Positions 41,441 to 50,385 of a DNA stretch of 64,000 nt are shown here, one piece after another. The translations under genes were made by a program, and so were the position numbers. The stretch lies in contig NZ_AUEZ01000022.1 in NCBI RefSeq assembly GCF_000426245.1, forward strand, positions 1-64,000, given 5' to 3'. The notes under the pieces were generated by a model that was not told the origin of the DNA, ran no database searches, and saw only the letters and a list, made by a program, of their open reading frames with translations. This stretch comes from Bradyrhizobium sp. Ai1a-2 (lineage in GTDB: Bacteria; Pseudomonadota; Alphaproteobacteria; Rhizobiales; Xanthobacteraceae). Position 1 is the first letter of the stretch. Every line of letters begins with the position of its first letter.

Positions 41441-43015
41441 TCAATACGCGTTCTCGCTCTTGGTCAGCAGCGAGAACGGCGTCTTCAGGAGGATGTAGAG
41501 GTCGAACAGCACCGACCAGTTCTCAATGTAGTAAAGGTCAAACTCGACGCGCTTCTGGATCTTCTCGTCGGTGTCGACCTCGCCGCGCCAGCCGTTGATC
41601 TGTGCCCAGCCGGTGATGCCGGGCTTGACGCGGTGGCGCGCGAAATAGCCGTCGACGGCTTCGTCGAAGAGGCGGTTCTGCAATTTGCCCTGCACCGCAT
41701 GCGGGCGCGGGCCGACGAGGGAGAGGTTGCCCTTCAGCACGACGTTGAAGAGCTGCGGCAATTCGTCGAGGCTGCTCTTGCGGATGAAGCGGCCGACGCG
41801 GGTGACGCGAGGATCATCCTTGGTCACGACCTTCGAGGCGGTGGGATCGGCCTGATGATGGTAGAGCGAGCGGAACTTGTAGACGTCGATCCGTTCGTTG
41901 TTGAAGCCGAAGCGCTTCTGGCGGAATAGCACCGGGCCCGGACTGTCGAGCTTCACCGCGAGTGCCACCAATCCCATCACCGGCAGCGCGGCGAGCAGGA
42001 CCAGGCCGCCGACGATGCGGTCGAACAGCCATTTCATCACCAGGTCCCAGTCGGTGATCGGCGCCTCGAACACGTCGAGCGTCGGCACCTTGCCGAGATA
42101 GGAATAGGAGCGGGGGCGGAAGCGCAGCCTGTTCGTGTGCGCCGACAGGCGGATATCGACCGGCAGCACCCAGAGCTTCTTCAACATTTGCAGGATGCGG
42201 GTCTCGGCCGAGATCGGCAGCGCAAACAGCACGAGGTCGACGCGGGTGCGGCGGGCAAACTCGACGATGTCGTCGACCTTGCCGAGCTTCGGGCTGCCGG
42301 CGCAGCTATCCATCGCGCGGTCATCGTTGCGGTCGTCGAACACGCCGAGCACGCGAATATCGGTGTCGGGCTGCATCTTGAGCGCTTCGACCAGCTGCTC
42401 GCCATTGTCGTCGGCGCCGACGATCACGGTGCGGCGGTCGAGCCGGCCGTCGCTCGCCCAGCGCCGCACCAGGCCGCGCAGGATCAGCCGTTCGACGATC
42501 AGGGCCGCGAGACCCACGAAAAAGAACGCCGTCAGCCATACCCGCGAGATTTCGCTGCCGAGCTTGACCAGGAACGACACGCCGATGAACAGCAGGAAGA
42601 CGATCGCCCAGGACGAGATCATCCGTGTCGTCTGCCGCAACTGTCCGCGGAACGTCTGGATTTCGTAGATGTCGGCGGCCTGGAAGCAGATCACCGCGGA
42701 TATCGTCATCGCGAGGATCGCCGTGACGTATTCCCAGCGGAAGCCGGCGAGCGGCATCACGTACCAGAGATAAAGCGCAACGCCGACCAGGCTCAGCAGG
42801 ATGAAATCGACGAGGCGAACGATGCCGGTGATGACAACAGGCGAATAAGCGCCGCGGACCTTTTCATTGGCAACGGTGAGCGCGGCGGGCGACAGCCTGC
42901 GGCGCCGTTCGACCGGCGGATGGCCGCCACCGGCGGTCGCTGCCACGTCCAGCATCGAGCGTGCGTTAATCGGTTCCACGTCGTCACGTCCGATCTTGCG
43001 GCGGCACATAGGCAT
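41441..43015 (-). CDS. Undecaprenyl-phosphate sugar-1-phosphate transferase
   Basis: 524 residues. Five predicted N-terminal helices, a soluble middle domain (NAD-like, VIVGADDNGEQLVEAL), then the C-terminal catalytic domain (about 330-520: KWLFDRIVGGLVLLAALPVM, DELPQLFNVVLKGNLSLVGP, RPHAVQGKL). WbaP/ExoY class; loads the first sugar (glucose type judged by similarity) onto undecaprenyl phosphate to start the polysaccharide unit. Start in the ATG at 43015 or the GTG at 42979 is uncertain. Confidence 0.92.
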   Translation of the reverse strand: MPMCRRKIGRDDVEPINARSMLDVAATAGGGHPPVERRRRLSPAALTVANEKVRGAYSPVVITGIVRLVDFILLSLVGVALYLWYVMPLAGFRWEYVTAILAMTISAVICFQAADIYEIQTFRGQLRQTTRMISSWAIVFLLFIGVSFLVKLGSEISRVWLTAFFFVGLAALIVERLILRGLVRRWASDGRLDRRTVIVGADDNGEQLVEALKMQPDTDIRVLGVFDDRNDDRAMDSCAGSPKLGKVDDIVEFARRTRVDLVLFALPISAETRILQMLKKLWVLPVDIRLSAHTNRLRFRPRSYSYLGKVPTLDVFEAPITDWDLVMKWLFDRIVGGLVLLAALPVMGLVALAVKLDSPGPVLFRQKRFGFNNERIDVYKFRSLYHHQADPTASKVVTKDDPRVTRVGRFIRKSSLDELPQLFNVVLKGNLSLVGPRPHAVQGKLQNRLFDEAVDGYFARHRVKPGITGWAQINGWRGEVDTDEKIQKRVEFDLYYIENWSVLFDLYILLKTPFSLLTKSENAY

Positions 43016-43094
43016 GCGCCAGCCGCTGCGGAATTGTCTGGCGTCACGGATTAGGGGAGAAATCGGAACAAACGGTTACGTTGGTAAATGAAGG

Positions 43095-44231
43095 TTAACG
43101 ATTGGCAAACGCGTCGCGATAGCCGGCGAGTACACCCTCGACCATCGCTTTCTGCGAAAAATGCGCAAGGATGCGCTCGCGCAGCGCCTCTGCGCGCGCC
43201 AGCGTTGCCGCGGGATCATCGAGCGCACGGCTGATCGCTTCCGCCATGGAAGCAGCATTGCTCGGCGCAAACAGCGCATCGGTATGCGGGCCGAAGATCT
43301 CGGGGATGCCGCCGACATTGGCTGCTACCATCGGGATCCCCGCGGCTGCAGCCTCGATCACCACATACGGCATCGAGTCGCCGCGGGAAGGAACGACGAG
43401 CAGCCTGCCTTTCGAGAACCCGTAACGCGCCTTGACGTGGCCGATGAATCGCGCGGCGTCGCCGAGTGCAAGCTGTTTGACCTGTGCCTTCAGCTTCTCC
43501 GATTCCTCGCCATCGCCGCCAAGCGTCAGCCTCACCGGCCTGCCTTCGCCGCGCAGTTTTGCCACGGCGTCGATCAGGAGGTCGGCCCCCTTGATGTGCC
43601 TGAATTCGCCGACATAGACGATGTCGGTGGCATCCTCGGCGCGCTCCACGGGGTCGAATTCTTCCGCGGTCACGCCGTTGAACACGCAGCGCACCACTCC
43701 GCTTGTCGGCATGCCGACCGTGCGCTGATAGGTGTCGCGCGCAAAGGCGCTCTCGAACAGGAACAGGTCGGTGCTGTTCATCAGCGCGCGCTCGAGCCGG
43801 CTGTAGAAATTGCCCTTCAGCGTGTCGAGCGGGTAGTGCAGCGAGCCGCCATGCGGCGTGTAGACGCGAATGGTGTGCTTGGAGTGCCGCCGCAAGCGGA
43901 CATAGGCACCGGCCTTGGCACCATGACCGTGCAGCACATCCGGCTTCAGCTTCCGGATCAGGCCGGCGATCTGCGCCCAGACCATCGCATCGGCAAACCG
44001 CGGCTCGCGGCGAATGGCCACTCGGCGGACGCCGAGCTTCAGCCGCGGCTCGATTTCCGCCAGCGCAGTCGCGGCGCGTTCGCCGCCGGTGATGCTGTCG
44101 GCGACGATACCGACGTGATGGCCACGCTCGATCTGTCCGTTGGCGACGTCGAGGATATGGCGAAAGATGCCGCCGACGGGGGCGCGCACAACATGCAGGA
44201 TGCGGAGCGGCTGATCGGAATCCACGGCCAC
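43095..44231 (-). CDS. Family 4 glycosyltransferase
   Basis: 378 residues from GTG 44231 (start uncertain; the frame continues to 44345). GT-B fold: LRILHVVRAPVGGIFRHIL, DVLHGHGAKAGAYVRLR, RVYTPHGGSLHYPLD, GEFRHIKGADLLIDA, and the retaining E-x7-E region DSMPYVVIEAAAAGIPMVA. Adds a sugar in the EPS repeat unit. Follows the transferase on the same strand. Confidence 0.9.
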   Translation of the reverse strand: MAVDSDQPLRILHVVRAPVGGIFRHILDVANGQIERGHHVGIVADSITGGERAATALAEIEPRLKLGVRRVAIRREPRFADAMVWAQIAGLIRKLKPDVLHGHGAKAGAYVRLRRHSKHTIRVYTPHGGSLHYPLDTLKGNFYSRLERALMNSTDLFLFESAFARDTYQRTVGMPTSGVVRCVFNGVTAEEFDPVERAEDATDIVYVGEFRHIKGADLLIDAVAKLRGEGRPVRLTLGGDGEESEKLKAQVKQLALGDAARFIGHVKARYGFSKGRLLVVPSRGDSMPYVVIEAAAAGIPMVAANVGGIPEIFGPHTDALFAPSNAASMAEAISRALDDPAATLARAEALRERILAHFSQKAMVEGVLAGYRDAFANR

Positions 44232-44506
44232 GTCAGGCGCTCGCTGATGAGCGTGCGATCGCCGGCCGAGCACCGCTGCGCGCAAGCATCGAAAGCAGGC
44301 AAAAGGTCGCGGCGCGCAGGCGGCGCATTCTGGGAATCCCGACAAAATATCGCGGCCGATTAAGGACGCCCATGGTTAACAAAGCATGACGCGCTGGCGA
44401 GGGCGTGCTGTTCCTCAAGTAGGCCGATTAACCCAGCGGCAACCTTAATGGAGTGTAATCGCGCCCGGTTGAGGCAGATTGAGTGGCGTCCCCGCGGGAG
44501 TGAACA

Positions 44507-46750
44507 ATGCGTTTTGCGTTCTGGCGTGCAGGCAAGGACAAGGCCGCGGTCCGGCGCGCGCTCGCAAAGCCCGCGCCGGCTGCGGGCGAGCCTACAATGG
44601 TTGCCACGTCGCCCGCAGGCGATCTCGACCTGCCTGCGCTCGGCCAGGCGCTGATGCGCCAGCGGAGCTGGATCATCGTGCCGACTGTGCTGGCGTTCGC
44701 GCTGTCGCTTGCCACGGTCAACATGGTGACGCCGCGCTACAAGTCGGAAGCGCGCATCCTGATCGACGGCCGCGAGAACGTGTTCCTGCGGCCGAGCGGC
44801 GAGCGCAACGAGGAGCGCAACGTCGTCGATCCGGAGGCCGTTACCAGCCAGGTGCAGCTGCTTCTGTCGCGCGATCTCGCGCGCGAGATCATCAAGAAGA
44901 ACAAGCTCGCCGAGCGGCCGGAATTCGATCCGGTGCTGCAGGGCTTCTCGCCGTTGAAATCGCTGCTGGCGCTGTTCGGCATCGGGCGCGACCCATTCTC
45001 GCTGACGCCGGAAGAGCGGGTGCTGGAAGCCTATTATGACCGCCTGCAGGCTTACGCGGTCGACAAGTCGCGCGTCATCGTCGTCGAATTCCAGTCGCGC
45101 GATCCCGAGCTCGCCGCACGCGTCGCCAACTCGATCGCCGAGGGTTACCTGGTGCTGCAGCAGAATGCGCGGCAGGAGCAGGCGAAGACGGCGAGCCAGT
45201 GGCTGGCCGGCGAGATCGAGAATCTGCGCAAGAAAGTCGCCGACGCCGAATCCCGCGTCGAGGATTTCCGCTCCAAGTCGAGCCTGTTCGTCGGCACCAA
45301 CAACACGTCGCTGTCCAACCAGCAGATGGGCGAGCTCAACACGCAGCTCAACAATGCGCGCGCGCTGAAAGCCGACGCCGAGACCAAGGCGCGGCTGATC
45401 CGCGAGATGCTGCAGAGCGGCAAGCCGATCGAAGCTTCCGAAGTGCTCAATTCCGAACTGATCCGCCGCTTGAGCGAGCAGCGTGTGACGCTGCGCGCGC
45501 AGCTCGCCGAGCAATCGTCAACGCTGCTCGACAATCATCCGCGCATCAAGGAATTGAAGGCGCAGCTCGCCGATCTCGATCGGCAGTTGCGCGAGGAGGC
45601 GGGCAAGATCTCCCGCACGCTCGACAATGACGCCCGCGTCGCCGGCGGCCGCGTCGAGGCGCTGAGCGCGAGCCTCGATCAATTGAAGAAGCAGGCGTCG
45701 TCCTATAACGGCCAGGACGTTCAGCTCCGCGCGCTGGAACGCGAAGCCAAGGCGCAGCGCGACCTGCTTGAGTCCTATCTGGCGAAATATCGCGAAGCCA
45801 ATACCCGCGAGAACATCGACGCAGGACCGTCCGATGGCCGCATCATCTCACGCGCTTCGGTCTCCAACACCCCGGCCTATCCGAAGAAGCTGCCGATCGT
45901 GCTGATCGCGACACTGGCGACGCTGTTGCTCTCTTCAGGCCTGGTCGTGACCGGCGAGCTTCTGCGCATGACTGCGCCGCGCGCCGCCGCAGCACCCACC
46001 GCGCCGCAGATGGCGGCGCAGGTGCCGGTTCGCGCTGGTGCCGTCGAGAGCGACGATGAGCCGGAACCGGAGCTGGAGCCAGAGGCGGGGACTGAGCCCG
46101 AGGTCGAGGCTGCATCCATCGTGCCGCAGCCGGAAATCCCCACGACCATCGGAGAAATCGAACAGCTCGCTGAGAAGCTGCGCCGGGCTGGCGCCGACGC
46201 GCGCAAGGTCACCGTGCTGGGGACGGCCTCGAGTGAGAGCATCGCGCTGACGACGCTGTCGCTGGCGCGGCTGATGGCGCGCGAGGCCAAGGTCGCCGTG
46301 GTCGACCTCGCGGCGGCATCGCCGACGATAGCGGCGGTCTCGACCGATCCCGGTGCGCCGGGGCTCGCCGAATTGATGCAGGGGCAGGCGACGTTCTCCG
46401 AGATCATCACGCGCGACCGTCTATCGCGGGTCAACTTGGTCAGCGCCGGCCGCCCCGGCTTCAATCGCACGCAATTGCAGTCGCCGCGGCTGACGCTCGC
46501 GATCGACGCGCTGCTCAGCGTCTACGATCACGTGCTGCTCGATGCCGGCACGGCTTCCGATCTGCCGGCCGATCTGTTGACGGCGCACGCCCGCGCTGTC
46601 GTGGTGCCGAATCCCTCGATGGCCGACGATGCCCGCCGTCTGATGTGCGAGCAGCTGGCCGCGGTCGGTTTCTCGGAAGTGACGATGCTGACGCAGCCAT
46701 GCGAACCATCGGACGCCGTCGAGCCGGGCCCGCGCGTGGTCGCGGCGTAG
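44507..46750 (+). CDS. Wzz/GumC-type chain-length protein with degenerate BY-kinase domain
   Basis: 747 residues. N-terminal Wzz domain with membrane helix near 50-72, long periplasmic coiled-coil region (about 190-440), and a second helix (about 460-480). A Pro/Glu-rich linker (EPEPELEPEAGTEPEVE) leads to a C-terminal BY-kinase-like domain (about 560-740). Its Walker A is G572-T-A-S-S-E-S578: no GK[ST], and the A' motif lacks the second Asp. There is no C-terminal Tyr cluster. So it should set EPS chain length but not phosphorylate. Divergent from the GT4 gene. Confidence 0.9.
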   Translation: MRFAFWRAGKDKAAVRRALAKPAPAAGEPTMVATSPAGDLDLPALGQALMRQRSWIIVPTVLAFALSLATVNMVTPRYKSEARILIDGRENVFLRPSGERNEERNVVDPEAVTSQVQLLLSRDLAREIIKKNKLAERPEFDPVLQGFSPLKSLLALFGIGRDPFSLTPEERVLEAYYDRLQAYAVDKSRVIVVEFQSRDPELAARVANSIAEGYLVLQQNARQEQAKTASQWLAGEIENLRKKVADAESRVEDFRSKSSLFVGTNNTSLSNQQMGELNTQLNNARALKADAETKARLIREMLQSGKPIEASEVLNSELIRRLSEQRVTLRAQLAEQSSTLLDNHPRIKELKAQLADLDRQLREEAGKISRTLDNDARVAGGRVEALSASLDQLKKQASSYNGQDVQLRALEREAKAQRDLLESYLAKYREANTRENIDAGPSDGRIISRASVSNTPAYPKKLPIVLIATLATLLLSSGLVVTGELLRMTAPRAAAAPTAPQMAAQVPVRAGAVESDDEPEPELEPEAGTEPEVEAASIVPQPEIPTTIGEIEQLAEKLRRAGADARKVTVLGTASSESIALTTLSLARLMAREAKVAVVDLAAASPTIAAVSTDPGAPGLAELMQGQATFSEIITRDRLSRVNLVSAGRPGFNRTQLQSPRLTLAIDALLSVYDHVLLDAGTASDLPADLLTAHARAVVVPNPSMADDARRLMCEQLAAVGFSEVTMLTQPCEPSDAVEPGPRVVAA

Positions 46751-46757
46751 ACCAACA

Positions 46758-46866
46758 GCGCTAAAGCGTGATGACTTTTCTTCGAATCGTCATCCCGCTT
46801 TAGCTCTTTGTTTGAGCATGATCTTCTTCGGAAAACCGGTGCCCACTTTTCCGGATCATGCTCTAG
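46758..46866. repeat. TTCTTCGAATCGTCATCCC repeat, left copy (forward)
   Basis: Reads GATGACTTTTCTTCGAATCG, CCGCTTTAGCTCTTTGTTTG, GCATGATC, GGAAAACCGG and CCGGATCATGCTCTAGG. Inverse of the copy at 48972-49078. Confidence 0.85.
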
Positions 46867-46878
46867 GAGCCGAGACCT

Positions 46879-47871
46879 TCAATCGGTCGGCGTGAACTCG
46901 GTTGCCTGCACGATCGCTTTCCACCTATCGGACTCGGTTGCGAGCAGCCGGGCAAAGTCGGCCGTCGGGATTGCGTCAATCTCGACGAACTGTCTTGCCA
47001 TGCCGGCCTTTACCTCGTCGGTGCGCAAGGCCGCCTGGATCGCTCCATTGAGCCTTTCGACGGTGTCCGTCGGGGTCTTTGCCGGAGCGAAAAACCCGAA
47101 CCATGTGAGGTCCTCAAGCGAGGGATAACCGGCTTCGGCCATCGTGGGCACGTCGGGAAGAAACGGGCTGCGGCGCGGACCCGTGGTCGCCAGCGCGCGA
47201 ATCTCTCCGGACTGGACGAGGCCAAGGGAACTGCCGAGCGGCATGATGGCCGAGGCGATCTCGCCTTTCACGAGATCCTGTATCGCGGCCCTGCCTTGAT
47301 AGGGCACGTGGAGATACTCGAACCCCGCAGTGCGGCCCAGCATCGCCCCGGTGAAGTGCAGCGTCGATCCAGCACCCGCCGTGCCGTAGGTCGCCTGCGT
47401 TGGATTGACGCGGCACCATGTGATGAATTCAGCCAGCGTCCTTGCCTCACGCGGCACCTTCGGACCCACCGTCAGCAATGTCGGGAATGAGGCGACGGTC
47501 GATACCGGAGTAAAATCCCGCGGCTCGTATCTGAGCGTCTTGTAGACGTGAGGAAACAGCGTCAAGAAGCCAAGCGGCGCCAGCAGAAGGACAGATCCGT
47601 CGGGGGCGGCCGCCCTGACGGCCTCCACCGCGACGCGTCCGCTCGCGCCCGGCCGGGGTTCGACCACGATCGTTGCAGCATAGTCCTTCATTTGATCGGC
47701 GACGAGCCTTGCCACGGCATCGGGGAGCCCAGGCGTGAAGCCTGTCAGTATATGCGCGGTCTTCAGGCGCGGCTCGGCGATGCTCTGCGGCACGAGACCG
47801 GCGGCGGAGAAAGCGATGCCGGCCCCCGACATTGCCAGCACATCGCGGCGCGTCATCACCATCCAAGCCAT
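46879..47871 (-). CDS. Orphan Bug-type substrate-binding protein
   Basis: 330 residues from ATG 47871, with GCGGAGG upstream. Tat-like N terminus (MTRRDVLAMSG), then ILTGFTPGLPDAVARLVADQ, YGTAGAGSTLHFTGAMLG and the usual Bug C-terminal lobe. Periplasmic carboxylate-type receptor; no membrane subunits nearby. Divergent from a LysR gene, which is the likely regulator. The pair sits within the EPS locus between inverted repeat copies. Confidence 0.9.
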   Translation of the reverse strand: MAWMVMTRRDVLAMSGAGIAFSAAGLVPQSIAEPRLKTAHILTGFTPGLPDAVARLVADQMKDYAATIVVEPRPGASGRVAVEAVRAAAPDGSVLLLAPLGFLTLFPHVYKTLRYEPRDFTPVSTVASFPTLLTVGPKVPREARTLAEFITWCRVNPTQATYGTAGAGSTLHFTGAMLGRTAGFEYLHVPYQGRAAIQDLVKGEIASAIMPLGSSLGLVQSGEIRALATTGPRRSPFLPDVPTMAEAGYPSLEDLTWFGFFAPAKTPTDTVERLNGAIQAALRTDEVKAGMARQFVEIDAIPTADFARLLATESDRWKAIVQATEFTPTD

Positions 47872-47985
47872 CGGATCCTCCGCGTCTGAAACGACTGGGT
47901 CGGGATCGAGAGGATGCTTGAGGCGGGCATATCCGTCCAATGCTAGTATGTGAGGGTTTCATAACTGTTTTGATAAGGATCGGAC

Positions 47986-48975
47986 ATGCAATCCATTGAG
48001 CGAGCCCGGCGCCGCATCAAGCTGCGCGATCTTCATATCCTGCTCGTCGTTGCCCAGCGGGGCAGCATGGCGAAAGCCGCGGCCGAACTGGCGATCTCTC
48101 AGCCCGCAGTGTCGAGGGCGATCGCTGACATGGAGCATGCGCTCGGGCTTCGGCTTCTCGACCGCGGCCGCAACGGCATCGAGCCCACGCCCTACGGGCG
48201 CGCGCTCGTCAAGCGCGGCACGGCGATCTTCGACGAACTGATGCAAGGACTGGAAGAGCTCGAGTTTCTTGCCGATCCAACCATCGGGCAGCTCCGCATC
48301 GGCAGTTCGGAAAGCGTTGCGGCCGGCCTGCTTCCGGCCGTAATCGATCGATTCACGCGGCGCCATCCAGGCATTCGCCTGAACGTCGCGCAGATGGTGC
48401 TTGGCACCACGCGTTACCGCGAACTGCGCGAGCGGAGCATCGATCTATTGCTGGGCTGGATTCCGACGCCATTCGCCGAGGAGGATCTGGCGGTGGAGGC
48501 AGTGCTGAGTGATCCGCGGGTCGTGGTTGTGGGGCAGCGAAGCAAATGGGCGCGCTGTTCCAAGGTCAGCTTCGCCGACCTTGCGGATGAGGCCTGGATC
48601 TTGCCGCCGCCGGACACTTTTCCAGGCGTCGCAACCGCCGATCTGTTCCGCGAGAGTGGATTGAGCATCCCTCGCACGCCTGTCACGACGCTGTCGCTTC
48701 ACCTCTGCTGCAGGCTCGCTGCGACCGGGCACTTCGTCACCTTGCTTCCAAGCTCGATTGTGCAGTTCAGCGGCCGCGATCTGTCGCTGAAGAAACTCCC
48801 CGTCAAGCTGCCCCGAACTTCGGCTGTGGCGGCGGCTATTGTGACGCTGAAGAACCGCACGCTGAGCCCGGCTGCCGAGATATTCATCGCATGCGTTCGC
48901 GACGTCGATGGCGGGCAAATCGGCGGCTCACACGTCATGAGCTGCATGCAGGGGCAGGGCGATGCACGCCCCTAG
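47986..48975 (+). CDS. LysR-type regulator
   Basis: 329 residues. HTH (about 12-70: LRDLHILLVVAQRGSMAKAA, ISQPAVSRAIADMEHALG) and the effector-binding fold. Slightly atypical C-terminal domain with Cys-rich LHLCCRLAATGH. Divergent by 114 bases from the SBP gene it presumably controls. Confidence 0.92.
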   Translation: MQSIERARRRIKLRDLHILLVVAQRGSMAKAAAELAISQPAVSRAIADMEHALGLRLLDRGRNGIEPTPYGRALVKRGTAIFDELMQGLEELEFLADPTIGQLRIGSSESVAAGLLPAVIDRFTRRHPGIRLNVAQMVLGTTRYRELRERSIDLLLGWIPTPFAEEDLAVEAVLSDPRVVVVGQRSKWARCSKVSFADLADEAWILPPPDTFPGVATADLFRESGLSIPRTPVTTLSLHLCCRLAATGHFVTLLPSSIVQFSGRDLSLKKLPVKLPRTSAVAAAIVTLKNRTLSPAAEIFIACVRDVDGGQIGGSHVMSCMQGQGDARP

Positions 48976-49078
48976 AGCATGATCCGGAAAAGTGGAGACC
49001 GGTTTTCCGGAAAAGATCATGCTCAAACAAAGAGCTAGAGCGGGATGACGATTCGAAGAAAAGTCATCGCGCTCTAGC
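48972..49078. repeat. TTCTTCGAATCGTCATCCC repeat, right copy (inverted)
   Basis: Near-perfect reverse complement of 46758-46866. The pair flanks the SBP/LysR module. Its right edge supplies the TAG stop of the FemAB-like gene. Confidence 0.85.
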
Positions 49079-50258
49079 GGAACATGCCGCGCAGGTTTTG
49101 TGCGAGATCGAACAGCGCCGGATTGCGCTTGATCAGCCGCTTGGCGCGATTGACGCCTGACATCGCGCTTGCTGCGGCCTTGCCGCGCCAGGTGAGCGGA
49201 ATGAAGCTGTCGAAGATCGGCTCGTCGCTCTTGCAGAACAACCGCTTGTATTCGTCCGAGCCGATGCCGAGGTCGAGGGCGCGGTAGTTCAGCGCGGCGT
49301 AGTGATCGATGATGTTGCGCGTCAGGATCAGGCCGGGGCTGAACTTGGCGCTGGCAGACATCGTGTAGGTGTTGAACATCATCGAGAAGCGATGGCCGTC
49401 GGCGACGCCGGCGAAGATCGCGATCACCTCGTCGTCGCATTCGAGCGCGTGGATGTCGATGATGCGCCCTCCGCCGGGAAGTTCGGTCAGGCAGGCTTCG
49501 CGGATGAAATCCTCCACGCCCGGCTCGGCAAAGACATTGGGCAGCTTCTGTTCGGCCATGCGCTGCGGCTTGACGCGGAAGAACCAGTTCAGGACCCGCG
49601 TGACATCGGCATCGGTGGTGGCGATCTGATAGCGATAGCCGGCCAGCTGCTGCAGCTTGCGTTCCTTGCCCTTCAGCCGCCGCCGGAATGAATTGCTGAT
49701 GAAGGTCGTACGCTCGGCGCCGGGCTCGATGGTGAGCACGGGACACCCATTCACCGAGGATTGGTACGACAGCAGGGCCAGCGGGTTCGGCAGATCGCGC
49801 CAGTTGAACGGCTGTTGGTGCAAGGCGAGCACGTCGGCCTCGCCATGTGCCGCGATCGCCGAGACCATGGTCGTGAGATCGGCGGCGGTCGCGTCAGCTG
49901 CGAAGTCGCGATCCCACAACGCCATGTTGAAGGTGGCATGCTTGCCGCCCATGAACTTGGCGCAGCGCGTGCCAAGAACGGTCTCGAGCGTCAGCGGCAG
50001 CACGAACAGCGGCCGCCGCTCGCCATCATGACCGATCACGATGAAGGGCGTGAGGCCCTCGCGCGCGCCGACCTGCCGCTGCCAGGTGGCGAGGAAATCG
50101 AAGCGCTGGTAGGGCGTGCAGAACTGCTTTTCGAAGCTGCGCCAGATCGGTTCGGCGGCTTCGAGATCGCGGATCATGTCGACGCCGGCGACGCGGCTTG
50201 TTTTCGACCACGCTTCCAACTCCGCTGTTCGTGCTTCGATCGCGGCAGCCATGGTCAT
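49074..50258 (-). CDS. FemAB/GNAT-like protein of the EPS locus
   Basis: 394 residues with an acetyltransferase-like C-terminal half (GGGRIIDIHALECDDEVIAI, MSASAKFSPGLILTRNIIDH, LDLGIGSDEYKRLF). This is the BioF2/CelD-like GNAT group common in exopolysaccharide clusters; it may acylate or amino-acylate the polysaccharide. Start at ATG 50258 (alternative 50252). The TAG stop lies within a repeat edge. Confidence 0.87.
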   Translation of the reverse strand: MTMAAAIEARTAELEAWSKTSRVAGVDMIRDLEAAEPIWRSFEKQFCTPYQRFDFLATWQRQVGAREGLTPFIVIGHDGERRPLFVLPLTLETVLGTRCAKFMGGKHATFNMALWDRDFAADATAADLTTMVSAIAAHGEADVLALHQQPFNWRDLPNPLALLSYQSSVNGCPVLTIEPGAERTTFISNSFRRRLKGKERKLQQLAGYRYQIATTDADVTRVLNWFFRVKPQRMAEQKLPNVFAEPGVEDFIREACLTELPGGGRIIDIHALECDDEVIAIFAGVADGHRFSMMFNTYTMSASAKFSPGLILTRNIIDHYAALNYRALDLGIGSDEYKRLFCKSDEPIFDSFIPLTWRGKAAASAMSGVNRAKRLIKRNPALFDLAQNLRGMFR

Positions 50259-50385
50259 TGTCGAACCCGGTATTAATCGATTATTTACAATTCGGCGCGG
50301 GCGACCTTCGCAGGGAATTGTCAACAAAGAGTAATAACAATCGTTAGACGGCGCCTGGAAACCGCCGGATCGGGGGCGGGACGAG

